Of a DNA stretch of 64,000 nucleotides, positions 20,102 to 28,838 are shown piece by piece. Under the pieces are notes generated by a model. That model was not told where the DNA came from. It did not search any database and was given only the letters and a program-made list of their open reading frames with translations. The stretch is from Psychrobacter sp. JCM 18903 (GTDB lineage Bacteria > Pseudomonadota > Gammaproteobacteria > Pseudomonadales > Moraxellaceae). The translations under genes were made by a program, and so were the position numbers. How positions within the stretch are numbered: position 1 is the stretch's first letter; the number at the start of each line of letters is the position of its first letter. The stretch spans positions 248,001 to 312,000 of the forward strand of contig NZ_BAWJ01000001.1 in NCBI RefSeq assembly GCF_000586475.1, read 5' to 3'.

Positions 20102-20638
20102 ATGATTTATCAATATTTAAACAAGGTGCCCGAATTCGCGGTACCTTTTAATGGTTGGGTCGCAGACTCAGCACGAGTAATAGGTGATGTCTATTTGGGT
20201 CATCAAGCTAACGTGTGGTTTGGTGCAGTGATTCGCGGTGATAATGAGCGCATTCATATCGGCGATTATAGTAATGTACAAGAAAACAGTGTCATTCATA
20301 CTGATGCAGGCATTGAGGTCAAAATCGGCAACTATGTCACCATTGGTCATTTAGCGATGCTGCACGGCTGCGAAGTCGGTGACAATAGCTTAATTGGTAT
20401 TGGGGCAGTGGTATTGAACAATGCCAAAATTGGCAAAAACTGTATCATTGGTGCCAAAGCTTTGGTCACCGAAGGCAAAGTTATTCCGGACAATTCTTTA
20501 GTGATGGGCGCACCAGCCAAAGTGGTGAAAACATTGACAGATGAGCAAGCAGCGATGTTGAAATTATCAGCAATGCATTATGCGGAGCGTTGTCAAAAAT
20601 TTAAAACGGGCTTAACAGAAGTGGCCATGCCTGATTAA
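20102..20638 (+). CDS. Gamma carbonic anhydrase family protein (YrdA type)
   Basis: Left-handed beta-helix protein of the gamma carbonic anhydrase/CaiE/PaaY group, normally a cytoplasmic trimer with a metal at subunit interfaces. Hexapeptide repeats run through about residues 20-150. Three His of the metal site can be seen in VIHTDAGIE, TIGHLAMLHGCEVG (about residues 63-93). 178 residues, normal. AAGGAG is five bases before the ATG, a strong site. It faces carA across a 437-bp gap. Whether it has real carbonic anhydrase activity, which would feed bicarbonate to the neighbouring CarAB reaction, is only a suggestion from position; many homologues have no measured activity. Confidence 0.88.
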   Translation: MIYQYLNKVPEFAVPFNGWVADSARVIGDVYLGHQANVWFGAVIRGDNERIHIGDYSNVQENSVIHTDAGIEVKIGNYVTIGHLAMLHGCEVGDNSLIGIGAVVLNNAKIGKNCIIGAKALVTEGKVIPDNSLVMGAPAKVVKTLTDEQAAMLKLSAMHYAERCQKFKTGLTEVAMPD

Positions 20639-20727
20639 GCAGAAATTTATAAAGAATCCTTGAATTGTCTGATATTGATCTATTGTTTTTAAATAAATCA
20701 GGCAAACGTTTTTTACATAGAGAGGCT

Positions 20728-21176
20728 TTATACCATCAGCATCATGACCAGCCAAATGATGGCAAAAATGATAATACCAATAATCAGTCCGCGAAAAATA
20801 TCGTGGCGTATAGAGTAGTCATTAAGGTAAGCGTTATGATTGGTTGTTTCGTTGATGTTGAGCGCATTGACGCTCTCAGCGCCAGCATTTTTACCAACGA
20901 TAAAACCATGATTGCGCCCACGACCAACATAAATGGGGTGAATAACCAAAAAACGTCGCCATTACCTATACCAGCTATTGAGCGAATAACCACAATAGTA
21001 AGATCGATAAGTAAACCGCCAACGCCGTACATCACACCATTTAAGATCGCATACAGTATACGGTCGAAAGGTGATTGATAGCTTTTACCCAGCTGACGTT
21101 GTCTGATTTCTTTGATCGAACGGGCAGGGCGACGCGTTTTACTTGGCAAAACATTTTTGACATCAGGCGCTTCCAT
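20728..21176 (-). CDS. Small membrane protein of unknown function, frameshifted
   Basis: I do not recognise this family. The N-terminal 35 residues are polar and basic (MEAPDVKNVLPSKTRRPARS), then come two hydrophobic segments (ILNGVMYGVGGLLIDLTIVV; VFWLFTPFMLVVGAIMVLSL). A frame change near 20890-20905, probably in an A run, leads into GAESVNALNINETTNHNAYL and a last membrane segment (GLIIGIIIFAIIWLVMMLMV) at the C terminus. The repaired length is about 149 residues with three membrane segments. The ATG at 21174-21176 is preferred to one 19 codons upstream. It stands alone on the minus strand. Confidence 0.55.
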
Positions 21177-21217
21177 GCGATTCTCTATTTTTATGATGAA
21201 GTAAGCAAAACAGATAC

Positions 21218-21278
21218 TAGGGCGTGTCACCATTTTTAGCCATTTAGGCGCTTTCGTTCAGAGTGAGGACACAGCCTA
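21218..21278. mobile_element. 61-bp MITE-like element, internally deleted
   Basis: Begins TAGGGCGTGTC and ends GAGGACACAGCCTA, an imperfect terminal inverted repeat. Inner sequence (CCATTTTTAGCCATTTAG) matches one end of the longer copies at 23348 and 28559. TA flanks both sides. It encodes nothing. It looks like a shortened copy of the same family that lost its middle. Confidence 0.7.
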
Positions 21279-21419
21279 ACCACAAGTTATATAAATAAAG
21301 TTACCATAATTTTATTTGGTAAACAGTAGTATTCAAGAAAAATTATTTATCTCCAAAGCGATGGTTATGAAAAACCAGTTGTATTTCTGTCCTTCAACAA
21401 ACAATAATAAGGTCTCATT

Positions 21420-22121
21420 ATGCAGGCAACACAAGCACAATTTTCTCCAAAAGAGCTGGCACTTTTTGATTTAGATCATACTTTGCTCGACGTCGATAGC
21501 GACTATTTATGGGGCGAGTATATCGTCAAACACGACCTCGTCGATGAAGCGCAATACCGCACGGCCAATCAAAAGTTTTACCAAGACTATATCGAAGGTA
21601 CGCTTGATGCGACGGAATATAATGAATTTGTGGCGCAGTTTTTGAGTAGCTTACCGATGGATAGATTGCATGAGCTACGAGAAGACTATATTAAAAGTGA
21701 AATTGAGCCACACATACGCCCAAAAGCGATGGAAGTGCTTTGTCAGCATGTTGAAAAAGGTCATGAGGTGGTGATTATTTCTGCGACCAATGATTTTGTG
21801 GTTTCGGCTATCGCCAAGCGTTTTGGTATCGAAGGTGCCAATGTGTTATCAACGCCGCTTGAGATAAAAAATGAGCGCTATACGGGCAAATTGACAGACA
21901 AGCCAAACTTTAAAGAGGGTAAGATTTACCATTTGAATAAATGGTTAGAGAAGCAGCAATCAGCAGGCACGACTTTTGATAAAACTTATGCTTATTCAGA
22001 TTCCAAAAATGACATTCCATTGCTTGAGTGGGCGGATGTGGCTATTTGTGTGTCACCCGACGATGCGCTACATGCTCATGCGTTGTCGCATCGCTGGGCG
22101 GTTGAGGATTGGTCGATTTAG
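21420..22121 (+). CDS. HAD-IB family phosphatase (SerB-like)
   Basis: Haloacid-dehalogenase-superfamily hydrolase of the IB subfamily, which acts on small phosphate esters. Motif I is LALFDLDHTLLDVDSD-like (ALFDLDHTLLDVDSD, about residues 14-28) with the nucleophile and acid Asp. Motif II is VIISATNDFVV (about 119-129), motif III includes the Lys of KPNFKEGK, and motif IV is YSDSKNDIPLLEWAD (about 197-211). 233 residues, normal. AAGG is upstream of the ATG. Substrate is not evident; relatives include phosphoserine phosphatase and histidinol-phosphatase-like proteins. It precedes prfB by 116 bp on the same strand. Frame intact. Confidence 0.85.
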   Translation: MQATQAQFSPKELALFDLDHTLLDVDSDYLWGEYIVKHDLVDEAQYRTANQKFYQDYIEGTLDATEYNEFVAQFLSSLPMDRLHELREDYIKSEIEPHIRPKAMEVLCQHVEKGHEVVIISATNDFVVSAIAKRFGIEGANVLSTPLEIKNERYTGKLTDKPNFKEGKIYHLNKWLEKQQSAGTTFDKTYAYSDSKNDIPLLEWADVAICVSPDDALHAHALSHRWAVEDWSI

Positions 22122-22237
22122 GCTATTTAACGTTATTTAATATAAAGCCAGTCATAATTAGCCAACTATTTATTGTCAATCTCATTTAAAATAGCGCCAT
22201 ATCAGCGTGATATTTATTTAAAAAGACAGGAAACTTT

Positions 22238-23318
22238 ATGGAAATCAATCCGTATCAAGAACGAATCAAAGATTTATCAGAGCGTGGGCAGGACTTGCGG
22301 AGGTATCTTTGACTTCGATGGTAAGCAAGAACGCTTAGAAGAAGTCAATTTAGAGTTAGAAAACCCCGAGCTATGGAATGATCCAGAGCGTGCGACTAAG
22401 ATTAATAAAGAAAAAAGCCAGCTTGATGGCGTCATCGATGTTGTGGTGTCGCTTGAGAGCACATTGGAAGATGCGTCTGCCATGCTGGAGCTGGCGGTAG
22501 AAGCAGAGGATGAATCCTTGCTGGCGGATGTGCAAGCAGAGCTCGACAATGCGGAGAAACGCGTCGCGGATTTAGAGTTCCGCCGGATGTTTAGCGGTGA
22601 GATGGATCCTAATAACTGCTACTTGGATATCCAGTCGGGTAGTGGTGGCACCGAAGCGCAAGATTGGGCAGAGATGCTGTTGCGTATGTATACCCGCTGG
22701 GCGGAATCGCATGGCTTCAAAGTTGAAGTTATTGAAGTGTCTTCTGGTAGCGTGGCCGGTATTAAATCAGCAACGATTGAGATTAAAGGGGATTACGCTT
22801 TTGGTTGGTTACGTACCGAAATCGGCGTGCATCGCTTAGTCCGTAAATCACCATTTGATAGCAATAACGGTCGTCATACCTCGTTTGCTGCCGTTTTTGT
22901 GTCGCCTGAAATTGATGATAATATCGAGATTGATATCAATCCAGCAGATTTGCGTATCGATACTTATCGCTCATCGGGTGCGGGTGGTCAGCATGTGAAC
23001 ACGACCGATTCTGCGGTACGTATCACCCACGAGCCAAGTGGCGTGGTGGTCACTTGTCAGAACGAGCGTAGCCAGCATGGGAACAAAGCGACGGCGATGA
23101 AGTTGCTGCGTGCTAAGCTTTATGAGCTTGAAATGCAAAAACGCATGGAATCTCAGCAAGCGGTCGAGGATGGCAAGTCAGACGTCGGTTGGGGCAGTCA
23201 AATTCGCTCTTATGTACTCGATGATTCACGTATCAAAGACTTGCGTACTGGCGTTGAAACCTTTAATACTGGTGCGGTACTCGATGGCGACCTCGATCAG
23301 TTTATCGAAGCGAGCTAA
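22238..23318 (+). CDS. prfB: Peptide chain release factor 2, with programmed +1 frameshift
   Basis: Class I release factor for UGA and UAA stop codons. The gene begins [20 protein letters not shown] then RRYL, after which the in-frame TGA at 22310-22312 is bypassed by a +1 shift at CTT to read [12 protein letters not shown]. The anticodon-like tripeptide SPF is in [16 protein letters not shown] (about residue 210). The peptidyl-hydrolysis motif GGQ is in [14 protein letters not shown] (about 253). The product has about 360 residues, normal for RF2. AGACAGGAAA precedes the ATG at 22238-22240. The shift makes production fall when RF2 is plentiful, a conserved autoregulatory loop. This is the one frameshift in the window that is biological. 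Confidence 0.96.
22301..22313 (+). promoter_or_regulatory. prfB programmed +1 frameshift site
   Basis: AGGTATCTTTGAC: an internal Shine-Dalgarno-like GGAGG (with the two bases before), the slippery CTT, the UGA stop and the following C that weakens termination. Same arrangement as the E. coli site (AGG-GGG-TAT-CTT-TGA-C). Confidence 0.95.
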
Positions 23319-23347
23319 AAGCAGGGTTGTAAAATAAAATAGTAACC

Positions 23348-23520
23348 AGGGCGTGTCTTCAATTCAATCGATGGTAATCTAAATAGGTTAAAAATGGCTA
23401 AGTCTTGCCAAACATCGTCAAATAGCTTGTTAATATCCCGATATTATCTGCACTATTTTTCTTGTTTGACGGCAACTTATCTCATTTTTATCACTATTTT
23501 TAAAATGAAGACACGCCCTA
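23348..23520. mobile_element. 173-bp MITE-like element, copy 1
   Basis: Runs from AGGGCGTGTCTTCA to TGAAGACACGCCCTA, terminal inverted repeats of at least 13 bp. The inner sequence contains AAACATCGTCAAATAGCTT and TTATCTCATTTTTATCAC, both shared with the copy at 28559-28730, which lies in the opposite orientation. No coding capacity. It fills the 222-bp gap between prfB and ppnP and may supply folded RNA there. Confidence 0.8.
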
Positions 23521-23540
23521 ATATTTAATTAAGGAAAATT

Positions 23541-23825
23541 ATGCCAAGCGTTAATAGTTATTTTGATAATAAAGTCACTTCTATTGCCTTTCAAACGGCA
23601 ACTAAGCCTGCAACAGTTGGGGTGATGGAGATTGGTGAATACGAGTTTGGCACCAGCGAATTTGAAACCATGAGCGTGGTCAGTGGTGCATTGACGGTCA
23701 AATTGCCAGAAAGTGATGAGTGGCAAACCTTTAATGCGGGTGAGCAATTTATCGTTGAAGCCAATCAGAAGTTTCAAGTAAAAGTGGCAGTAGAAACGGC
23801 TTATTTATGTGTTTATGGTAAATAA
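23541..23825 (+). CDS. ppnP: Pyrimidine/purine nucleoside phosphorylase
   Basis: Small cupin-fold enzyme (former DUF1255, YaiE) that cleaves several nucleosides with phosphate to a free base and ribose 1-phosphate. 94 residues, the standard length. Recognisable are the N-terminal [14 protein letters not shown], the centre [20 protein letters not shown] and the end [23 protein letters not shown] precedes the ATG. It begins 20 bp after a MITE-like element, so its promoter may lie in or beyond that element. Frame intact and followed by a clear terminator. Confidence 0.92.
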   Translation: MPSVNSYFDNKVTSIAFQTATKPATVGVMEIGEYEFGTSEFETMSVVSGALTVKLPESDEWQTFNAGEQFIVEANQKFQVKVAVETAYLCVYGK

Positions 23826-23853
23826 GTATTTTTAGAGTAGTAGTCAACAGATT

Positions 23854-23886
23854 AACGCCAAGTGTTTAACGCTTGGCGTTTTTTAT
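23854..23886 (+). terminator. Intrinsic terminator after ppnP
   Basis: Nine-base arms AACGCCAAG and CTTGGCGTT with a 9-base loop, ending in a T run. Starts about 30 bp after the ppnP stop. Confidence 0.9.
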
Positions 23887-23925
23887 TTGCTCATTCATTG
23901 TAAGTCATAAGACAGGTAGTACAAA

Positions 23926-24376
23926 TCATAGGTTTTTACGATACTGCACCATGTCTGTTTGAGTGGCGATGGCGTCATAGAGTTTGCGCCGTGGTGTTGC
24001 CCTCTTGTGTCGTCCAATACACACGGTTGCAGTTTTTACTATGAGCGAACTCATACACCTTTTCAGTCAGTACTCGTCCTACGCCTTGTCCGCGTACCTG
24101 TTCATTGACATATAAATCTTCTAAATAACAACACTCAGTGGTATTCCAAGTATTGGGGTGTAGCACCACATGGGTGATACCTACTAACTTGTCGTACTGC
24201 CAAGCACCAAAACCATAAATCGGCACGTTACTATCGAGCAAACTGTGCCACGTGTTTTGGATGGTACTTGATGGCAAACTGGTCTCATAAAATTGTAGAT
24301 AGTTTTGCCACAAAGGTAACCAAAATTCGTAATCGTCTTTAGATAATGCTGCTATCTTTATAGAAGTATTTTTCAT
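23926..24376 (-). CDS. GNAT family N-acetyltransferase, frameshifted near C terminus
   Basis: Acetyl-CoA-dependent acetyltransferase. The acetyl-CoA site is visible as VNEQVRGQGVGRVLTEKVYE (R/Q-x-x-G-x-G/A pattern, about residues 92-111), preceded by CYLEDLYV, the usual strand before it. NRVYWTTQEGN-TTA leads, after a small indel near 24000 in a GCGC stretch, to RKLYDAIATQTDMVQYRKNL and a stop at 23926-23928. That tail, with the Tyr of KLYD, is the common GNAT end. The repaired length is about 150 residues. Substrate unknown; the sequence resembles aminoglycoside- or polyamine-type GNATs only in general. The ribosome site is weak. Confidence 0.75.
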
Positions 24377-24557
24377 TGTGTTTTATTCAAATTAAATTGT
24401 TATTGTTATCAAATTATGGCTTAAAAGCTCATTATTTAGAACCTTTTTTAGCGTGTTTTTTTACACATTGATTACACTTTGCTCTTGGCAAATAAACAGC
24501 AAAAATAATCGTAATTCATTATGCTAAAACGACTATTTTATCAATCGAGTATGTATT

Positions 24558-25703
24558 ATGGCGACGCTAAATGACCAAACAACCACGCATGACATACGCC
24601 ATGATTATGAAAAACTCGCTCGCCTTGCTAATCTGCGCTATGTCAGTGATGATGAGCTTGGGTTTACGCGTAGGCGTTGGGGGCGCGGGTTTACTTATAA
24701 AGACGCCACAGGCAAAACGGTCAAAGACAAAGCCTTGCGGCAGCGTTTTAATGCGCTAGTGATACCGCCGATGTGGTCAGAGGTTTGGATATGCCAAGAT
24801 GATAAAGCACTTGCAATCGACGGGGCGCGATGACAAAGCACGAAAACAGTATCTGTATCACCCTGAGTGGGATCGCGTACGTGACCAAGCCAAGTTCGAT
24901 GCCATGATAGCTTCGCTAGAGCATTGCCGAATCTACGTGCACAAGTCGAAAAGGACTTGAAAGCCAAATCATTATCCCGTGAAAATGTCTTATCAGCAGT
25001 GGTCAAACTATTAGAAACGACATTGATTCGTATCGGTAACAGCCGCTATGCCAAGCTCAATAAAAGCTATGGTTTGAGTACTTTACGAAGTAAGCATGTG
25101 AGCGAAACTGATAACGGACTGGCGTTTGATTTTGTCGGTAAAAGTGCCAAAGAGCATCATATTGAATTGCAAGACGAGCGTTTGATTGAGATTGTACAGG
25201 CATGTTCTGATTTACCTGGTTATCAGATTTTTAAATATTTGGATGACGATGGTCACAAGCAAGTCGTCGACAGTAGCGATATCAATGACTATCTACGCAT
25301 GCATACTAGCGGTCATAGTCATAGTCATAGTCATAGTCATGACAGTGAGATGTATAGCGGTAATTTATATAGCGCAAAGGACTTTCGTACTTGGATGGCC
25401 AGTGTCCTTGCTGCCAGTTACCTGCATGATGAGCTACAAAGCGCTCAGGGCAAAGCAATATTAGCCAGTGAACCTGATAGCAAAGAACGTCAGCAACTGG
25501 TGACTGATATGGTAAAAAGTGTCGCTGATGAGCTGGGCAATACCCCTGCTGTCTGCCGAACATCTTATATTAATCCCATTATTATAGAGCGCTTTTTAGC
25601 AGGGCAGTTCTTTGAACCTTATAAACAAGCGTGCCGTGGACGTACTAAACAGCATCAAAGTTATGAAGAAAAGGCGCTGCTGGGATTTTTAAGTGGCTGC
25701 TGA
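24558..25703 (+). CDS. DNA topoisomerase IB, frameshifted, with His-Ser repeat insertion
   Basis: Poxvirus-type bacterial topoisomerase IB that relaxes supercoils through a 3'-phosphotyrosine. The N-terminal domain has FTRRRWGRGFTYKD and LVIPPMWSEVWIC. Two indels (near 24806, two bases; near 24930, one base) interrupt HLQSTGRDDKARKQYLYHPE and EHLPNLRAQVEKDL; they sum to three, so the frame is regained. The catalytic domain has LIRIGNSRYAKLNKSYGLST (active-site Arg) and FVGKSAKEH, and the nucleophile Tyr in VCRTSYINPIII (about residue 340). A stretch GHSHSHSHSHD at about residues 250-260 comes from a CATAGT repeat and is not part of the usual family. Stands alone, about 382 residues. Confidence 0.85.
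25304..25340 (+). repeat. In-gene 6-bp tandem repeat (CATAGT)
   Basis: About five copies of a CATAGT unit in frame inside the topoisomerase IB gene, coding alternate His and Ser. Being a multiple of three, changes in copy number would alter length without breaking the frame. Confidence 0.85.
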
Positions 25704-25917
25704 GTGCTTTGAAATAAATCTCCATCAAGAGTTTGTGATTGAATTATAAAAATGATACGTTATGTATTGAAATAAATATTAAAATGCGTTACTAATAGAG
25801 TCTATGCACATTGATATGTGCGAACAAGCAGAAAAAACAGTTGCTAGGATATGCCTGTTTTTCTGCTGACAATGCTCTTATTTCGCCCGTTACCTGCTAT
25901 TGCTAAAGGATTAGCTT

Positions 25918-27642
25918 ATGAACACCTCTTCTTCCGACCTATCATTCGTAAATACCGCTTCAAATCATACTGCACACCCGCCAATGAGCTACAGCGATTA
26001 CTATCATAACTTTGATATGAACGCGCTATTAACAGAGATATTTGGCGAGCATTTAGAGGATCGCTTGAATGCTTATATGGCGTGCTGTGGTCGTCATGTG
26101 CGTGATGGTCGCGGTGATAATATTGCACTGGTGCATGAAGATACGTCGGGCAATGTAACGCGCATGAGCTTTGCTGAGCTTGATAAGGCAAGCGCACAAG
26201 TCGCCAATTTATTGTTGTCTTATGGCGTGCAAATTGGTGACCAAGTGGCGACCATGCTACCTCGCACTCCTGAGCTGCTCACCATTGTACTCGCGACTTG
26301 GCGGATCGGTGCAGTTTATCAGCCGTTATTTACCGCTTTTGGCTATGATTCGATTAAGTATCGGATGGACAAAGCCAATACCAAAGTGGTTTTTACCAAT
26401 CAAGAAAATCGTGGCAAGTTTGACGACTTGGCCAAGCAAACCAAAATGGTGTTGGTTGGTAGCAAGGTAGATGCGCAAAGCTGGGGTGATGATAGCTACG
26501 CTGAAAAGGTTGCAACGCAGTCGCAAACGGTAGACGCGGTTTCATTAGATACTGATGCGCCATTTTTACAGATGTTTACCTCGGGTACGGTTGGCAAATC
26601 AAAAGGCGTTAGTGTGCCGCTAAGTGCGCTCTCAGCGTTTTATCTCTACATGCGCTATGCGATTGACTTGCGAGCGGATGATAATTACTGGAACATGGCT
26701 GATCCCGGCTGGGCATACGGTCTTTATTATGCGATTACAGGACCTTTGTTATTAGGGGTAACAACGTATTTTAATGAAGCTGGCTTTGATGCACAAAATA
26801 CCCGCGACTTTATGGTACGTCATAAGATTAGTAATTTGGCGTCCTCACCGACAGCGTTTCGGATGATGAAATCGAGTGGCGTCTTTGAAGCTGCTCACAA
26901 TGACAATAGTAATGACAATGAGGCTAAACTATCACTGCGCTGTGCCAATTCAGCAGGCGAGACCTTAAATACCGAAGTGGTCAATTGGGTTGAAACCTAT
27001 TTAAACTGTAAAGTCTGCGATCAGTATGGGCAGACCGAGACGGGAATGACTTGCTGTGAGCATCATGCGTTAGCACATGAATGTCCGGTTGGCTCGATGG
27101 GCATGGCGCTACCGGGGCATACACTCGTTGTATTAGATGATGATATGAATATATTAGCTGATGGCGAACAAGGACAGCTTGCCGTAGTGGTCAGTCAATC
27201 GCCCGCGTTTTATTTCCGCGGCTATAGCTGGAACGAAAAAGACGCTTTCGCTGATGATTACTATTTAACAGGCGACGTGGTTGAGCGTCACAGTGATGGC
27301 AGCTATTGGTTTTCAGGGCGTGATGACGACATTATCATTACCGCAGGTTACCGCGTTGGACCAACCGATGTCGAAAACACCGTGCTGGAGCATGAGGCAG
27401 TCGCAGAGTCAGCGGCAGTTGGCGTGCCAGACGAAGTGCGTGGTCATACCATTAAGTCGTATGTGGTGCTAAAAGACGGTATCGAAGGCACAGACGAGAT
27501 TGCCAAAGAAATTCAAGACTTAGTCCGCAGACGTCTATCAACTCACGCTTATCCGCGCGAAGTTGAGTTTGTGAAAGAGTTGCCCAAAACCCCAAGTGGT
27601 AAAATTCAGCGCTTTTTGCTGCGCAGTTTATCTGCGGCTTAA
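25918..27642 (+). CDS. AMP-binding acyl-CoA synthetase
   Basis: Adenylate-forming ligase that activates a carboxylic acid to its CoA ester. The phosphate loop is TSGTVGKSKGVSVP (about residues 221-234). Further motifs are QYGQTETGMTCCEHH (about 369), YLTGDVVERHSDGSYWFSGR (adenine and Asp contact, about 448) and the C-terminal Lys in KTPSGKIQRFLLR (about 559). The C-terminal domain is complete. 574 residues, like acetyl- or medium-chain acyl-CoA synthetases of the ACSM type. AAGGAT precedes the ATG. The next gene downstream, an SDR of the 3-hydroxyacyl-CoA dehydrogenase kind, suggests fatty or branched acid breakdown. Substrate length cannot be read from sequence. Frame intact. Confidence 0.88.
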   Translation: MNTSSSDLSFVNTASNHTAHPPMSYSDYYHNFDMNALLTEIFGEHLEDRLNAYMACCGRHVRDGRGDNIALVHEDTSGNVTRMSFAELDKASAQVANLLLSYGVQIGDQVATMLPRTPELLTIVLATWRIGAVYQPLFTAFGYDSIKYRMDKANTKVVFTNQENRGKFDDLAKQTKMVLVGSKVDAQSWGDDSYAEKVATQSQTVDAVSLDTDAPFLQMFTSGTVGKSKGVSVPLSALSAFYLYMRYAIDLRADDNYWNMADPGWAYGLYYAITGPLLLGVTTYFNEAGFDAQNTRDFMVRHKISNLASSPTAFRMMKSSGVFEAAHNDNSNDNEAKLSLRCANSAGETLNTEVVNWVETYLNCKVCDQYGQTETGMTCCEHHALAHECPVGSMGMALPGHTLVVLDDDMNILADGEQGQLAVVVSQSPAFYFRGYSWNEKDAFADDYYLTGDVVERHSDGSYWFSGRDDDIIITAGYRVGPTDVENTVLEHEAVAESAAVGVPDEVRGHTIKSYVVLKDGIEGTDEIAKEIQDLVRRRLSTHAYPREVEFVKELPKTPSGKIQRFLLRSLSAA

Positions 27643-27731
27643 TAAAGCGCAATGCATTCATATTGTCAGGTTAAGATAGAAATCGATGACTGATAAAAAT
27701 AACAGTAAAAACATTAATGAAAGGAATAATT

Positions 27732-28523
27732 ATGCACATTGAACAACGGAGCTTTTTGGTCACAGGCGGTGCATCAGGTTTGGGAGAGGCAGTGGTTCGT
27801 GCTATTGTCAATCAAGGCGGTAACGTCGTCATCGCAGATCTTAATGAATCAGCAGGGCAAGCACTGGTAGACGAGCTAGGTGACAATGCGCGTTTTACAC
27901 GCTGTGATGTGACCAGTAGTGATGAGGTACAAGCGGCTGTGGATACGGCTGAAAAAGAATTTGGCGGCTTACAGGGGTCTATCAACTGTGCGGGCATCGC
28001 TGTGGTACAAAAGCTGCTGGACCGTGATAATAACCCAGCAGATCTCGATGCTTTTAGTCGCGGCGTCAATATTAATCTTGTCGGTTCCTTTAATGTCGCG
28101 CGTTTGGTCGCAGCCAGTATTGCAAAGCGTGTAGCAAATGCCAATAACGCAGACAGCTCCATAGAGAAGAACGCTGATAATGGCGTCATTATTAATACGG
28201 CTTCTATTGCCGCTTTCGATGGGCAAGTAGGACAAGCAAGCTATTCATCGTCTAAAGCGGGGGTCGTCGGTCTGACCTTGCCGCTAGCACGTGAGCTGGC
28301 ACGTCATGGTATTCGCGTCATGACTATCGCGCCGGGCGTCTTTGCCACACCGATGATGGAGACCATTCCTGAAAAAGCACGCGAACAACTAGAGGCGGGC
28401 GTACCTTATCCTAAGCGTCTGGGCACCCCCAATGAGTTTGCCAAGTTGGTCATGCATATCATTGATAATGCCTATCTCAATGGAGAAGTCATTCGCTTAG
28501 ATGGCGCGATTCGTATGGTGTAA
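27732..28523 (+). CDS. SDR family 3-hydroxyacyl-CoA dehydrogenase (type II-like)
   Basis: Short-chain dehydrogenase with the NAD site TGGASGLGEAVVRA (about residues 11-24), DVTSSDEVQ, the NNAG-like SINCAGIAVV, and the catalytic Ser-Tyr-Lys as NTASIAAFDGQVGQASYSSS-K (about 150-175). The order resembles human HSD10 and bacterial 3-hydroxyacyl-CoA dehydrogenases of that kind (AFDGQVGQ and PYPKRLG are typical). 263 residues. The ATG at 27732 follows AAGGAATAATT, so the ATG 15 bases earlier is not used. It lies 89 bp after the acyl-CoA synthetase, likely in the same transcript, giving activation and oxidation of one substrate class. Confidence 0.85.
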   Translation: MHIEQRSFLVTGGASGLGEAVVRAIVNQGGNVVIADLNESAGQALVDELGDNARFTRCDVTSSDEVQAAVDTAEKEFGGLQGSINCAGIAVVQKLLDRDNNPADLDAFSRGVNINLVGSFNVARLVAASIAKRVANANNADSSIEKNADNGVIINTASIAAFDGQVGQASYSSSKAGVVGLTLPLARELARHGIRVMTIAPGVFATPMMETIPEKAREQLEAGVPYPKRLGTPNEFAKLVMHIIDNAYLNGEVIRLDGAIRMV

Positions 28524-28558
28524 TGGTATTAACGAAGTTTTTATGTTCAAAAGATCCT

Positions 28559-28730
28559 AGGGTGTGTCCTCATTTTAAAAAGGGTGATAAAAATGAGATA
28601 AATTGCTGTCAAACAAGGAAAGTAGCGCAAATAATATCGAGATATTAATAAGCTATTTGACGATGTTTGGCAAAATTTAGCTATTTTTAGGCCATTTAGA
28701 AAGTAAACGATTGAATTGAGGACACGCCCT
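28559..28730. mobile_element. 172-bp MITE-like element, copy 2 (inverted)
   Basis: Ends AGGGTGTGTCCTCA and TGAGGACACGCCCT, flanked by TA on both sides. In reverse orientation it matches the element at 23348 along nearly its whole length, with scattered substitutions only. It lies in the 315-bp gap between the SDR gene and the L,D-transpeptidase gene. No open frame of note. Confidence 0.82.
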
Positions 28731-28838
28731 AATGTTATCCATGAAATTTTCACAAAAACTGGCATAGTGCTTTGGTAAGTTAATAGCGTGGTATGTTGCC
28801 ATTTCACTTTCTAACGCTAAACGGAGTTATTAAAGCCT

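Noticed and set aside
20168..20350. Antisense small protein inside the gamma carbonic anhydrase gene
   Set aside because: It is a frame opposite to a well-conserved gene, with no ribosome site or family match.
22173..22310. Long N-terminal extension for prfB beginning at 22173
   Set aside because: The in-frame start at 22238 with a good ribosome site and the canonical frameshift site explain the gene; the other frame upstream of the shift is not coding.
24558..24833. Short independent gene from the first part of topoisomerase IB
   Set aside because: The next frame continues the conserved HLQSTGRD block, so this is the N terminus of the full enzyme.
25827..25867. Hairpin with AGCAG...CTGCT arms after topoisomerase IB as a terminator
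   Set aside because: The stem is A/T-rich with a one-base mismatch in length and no T run follows, so terminator function is not supported.
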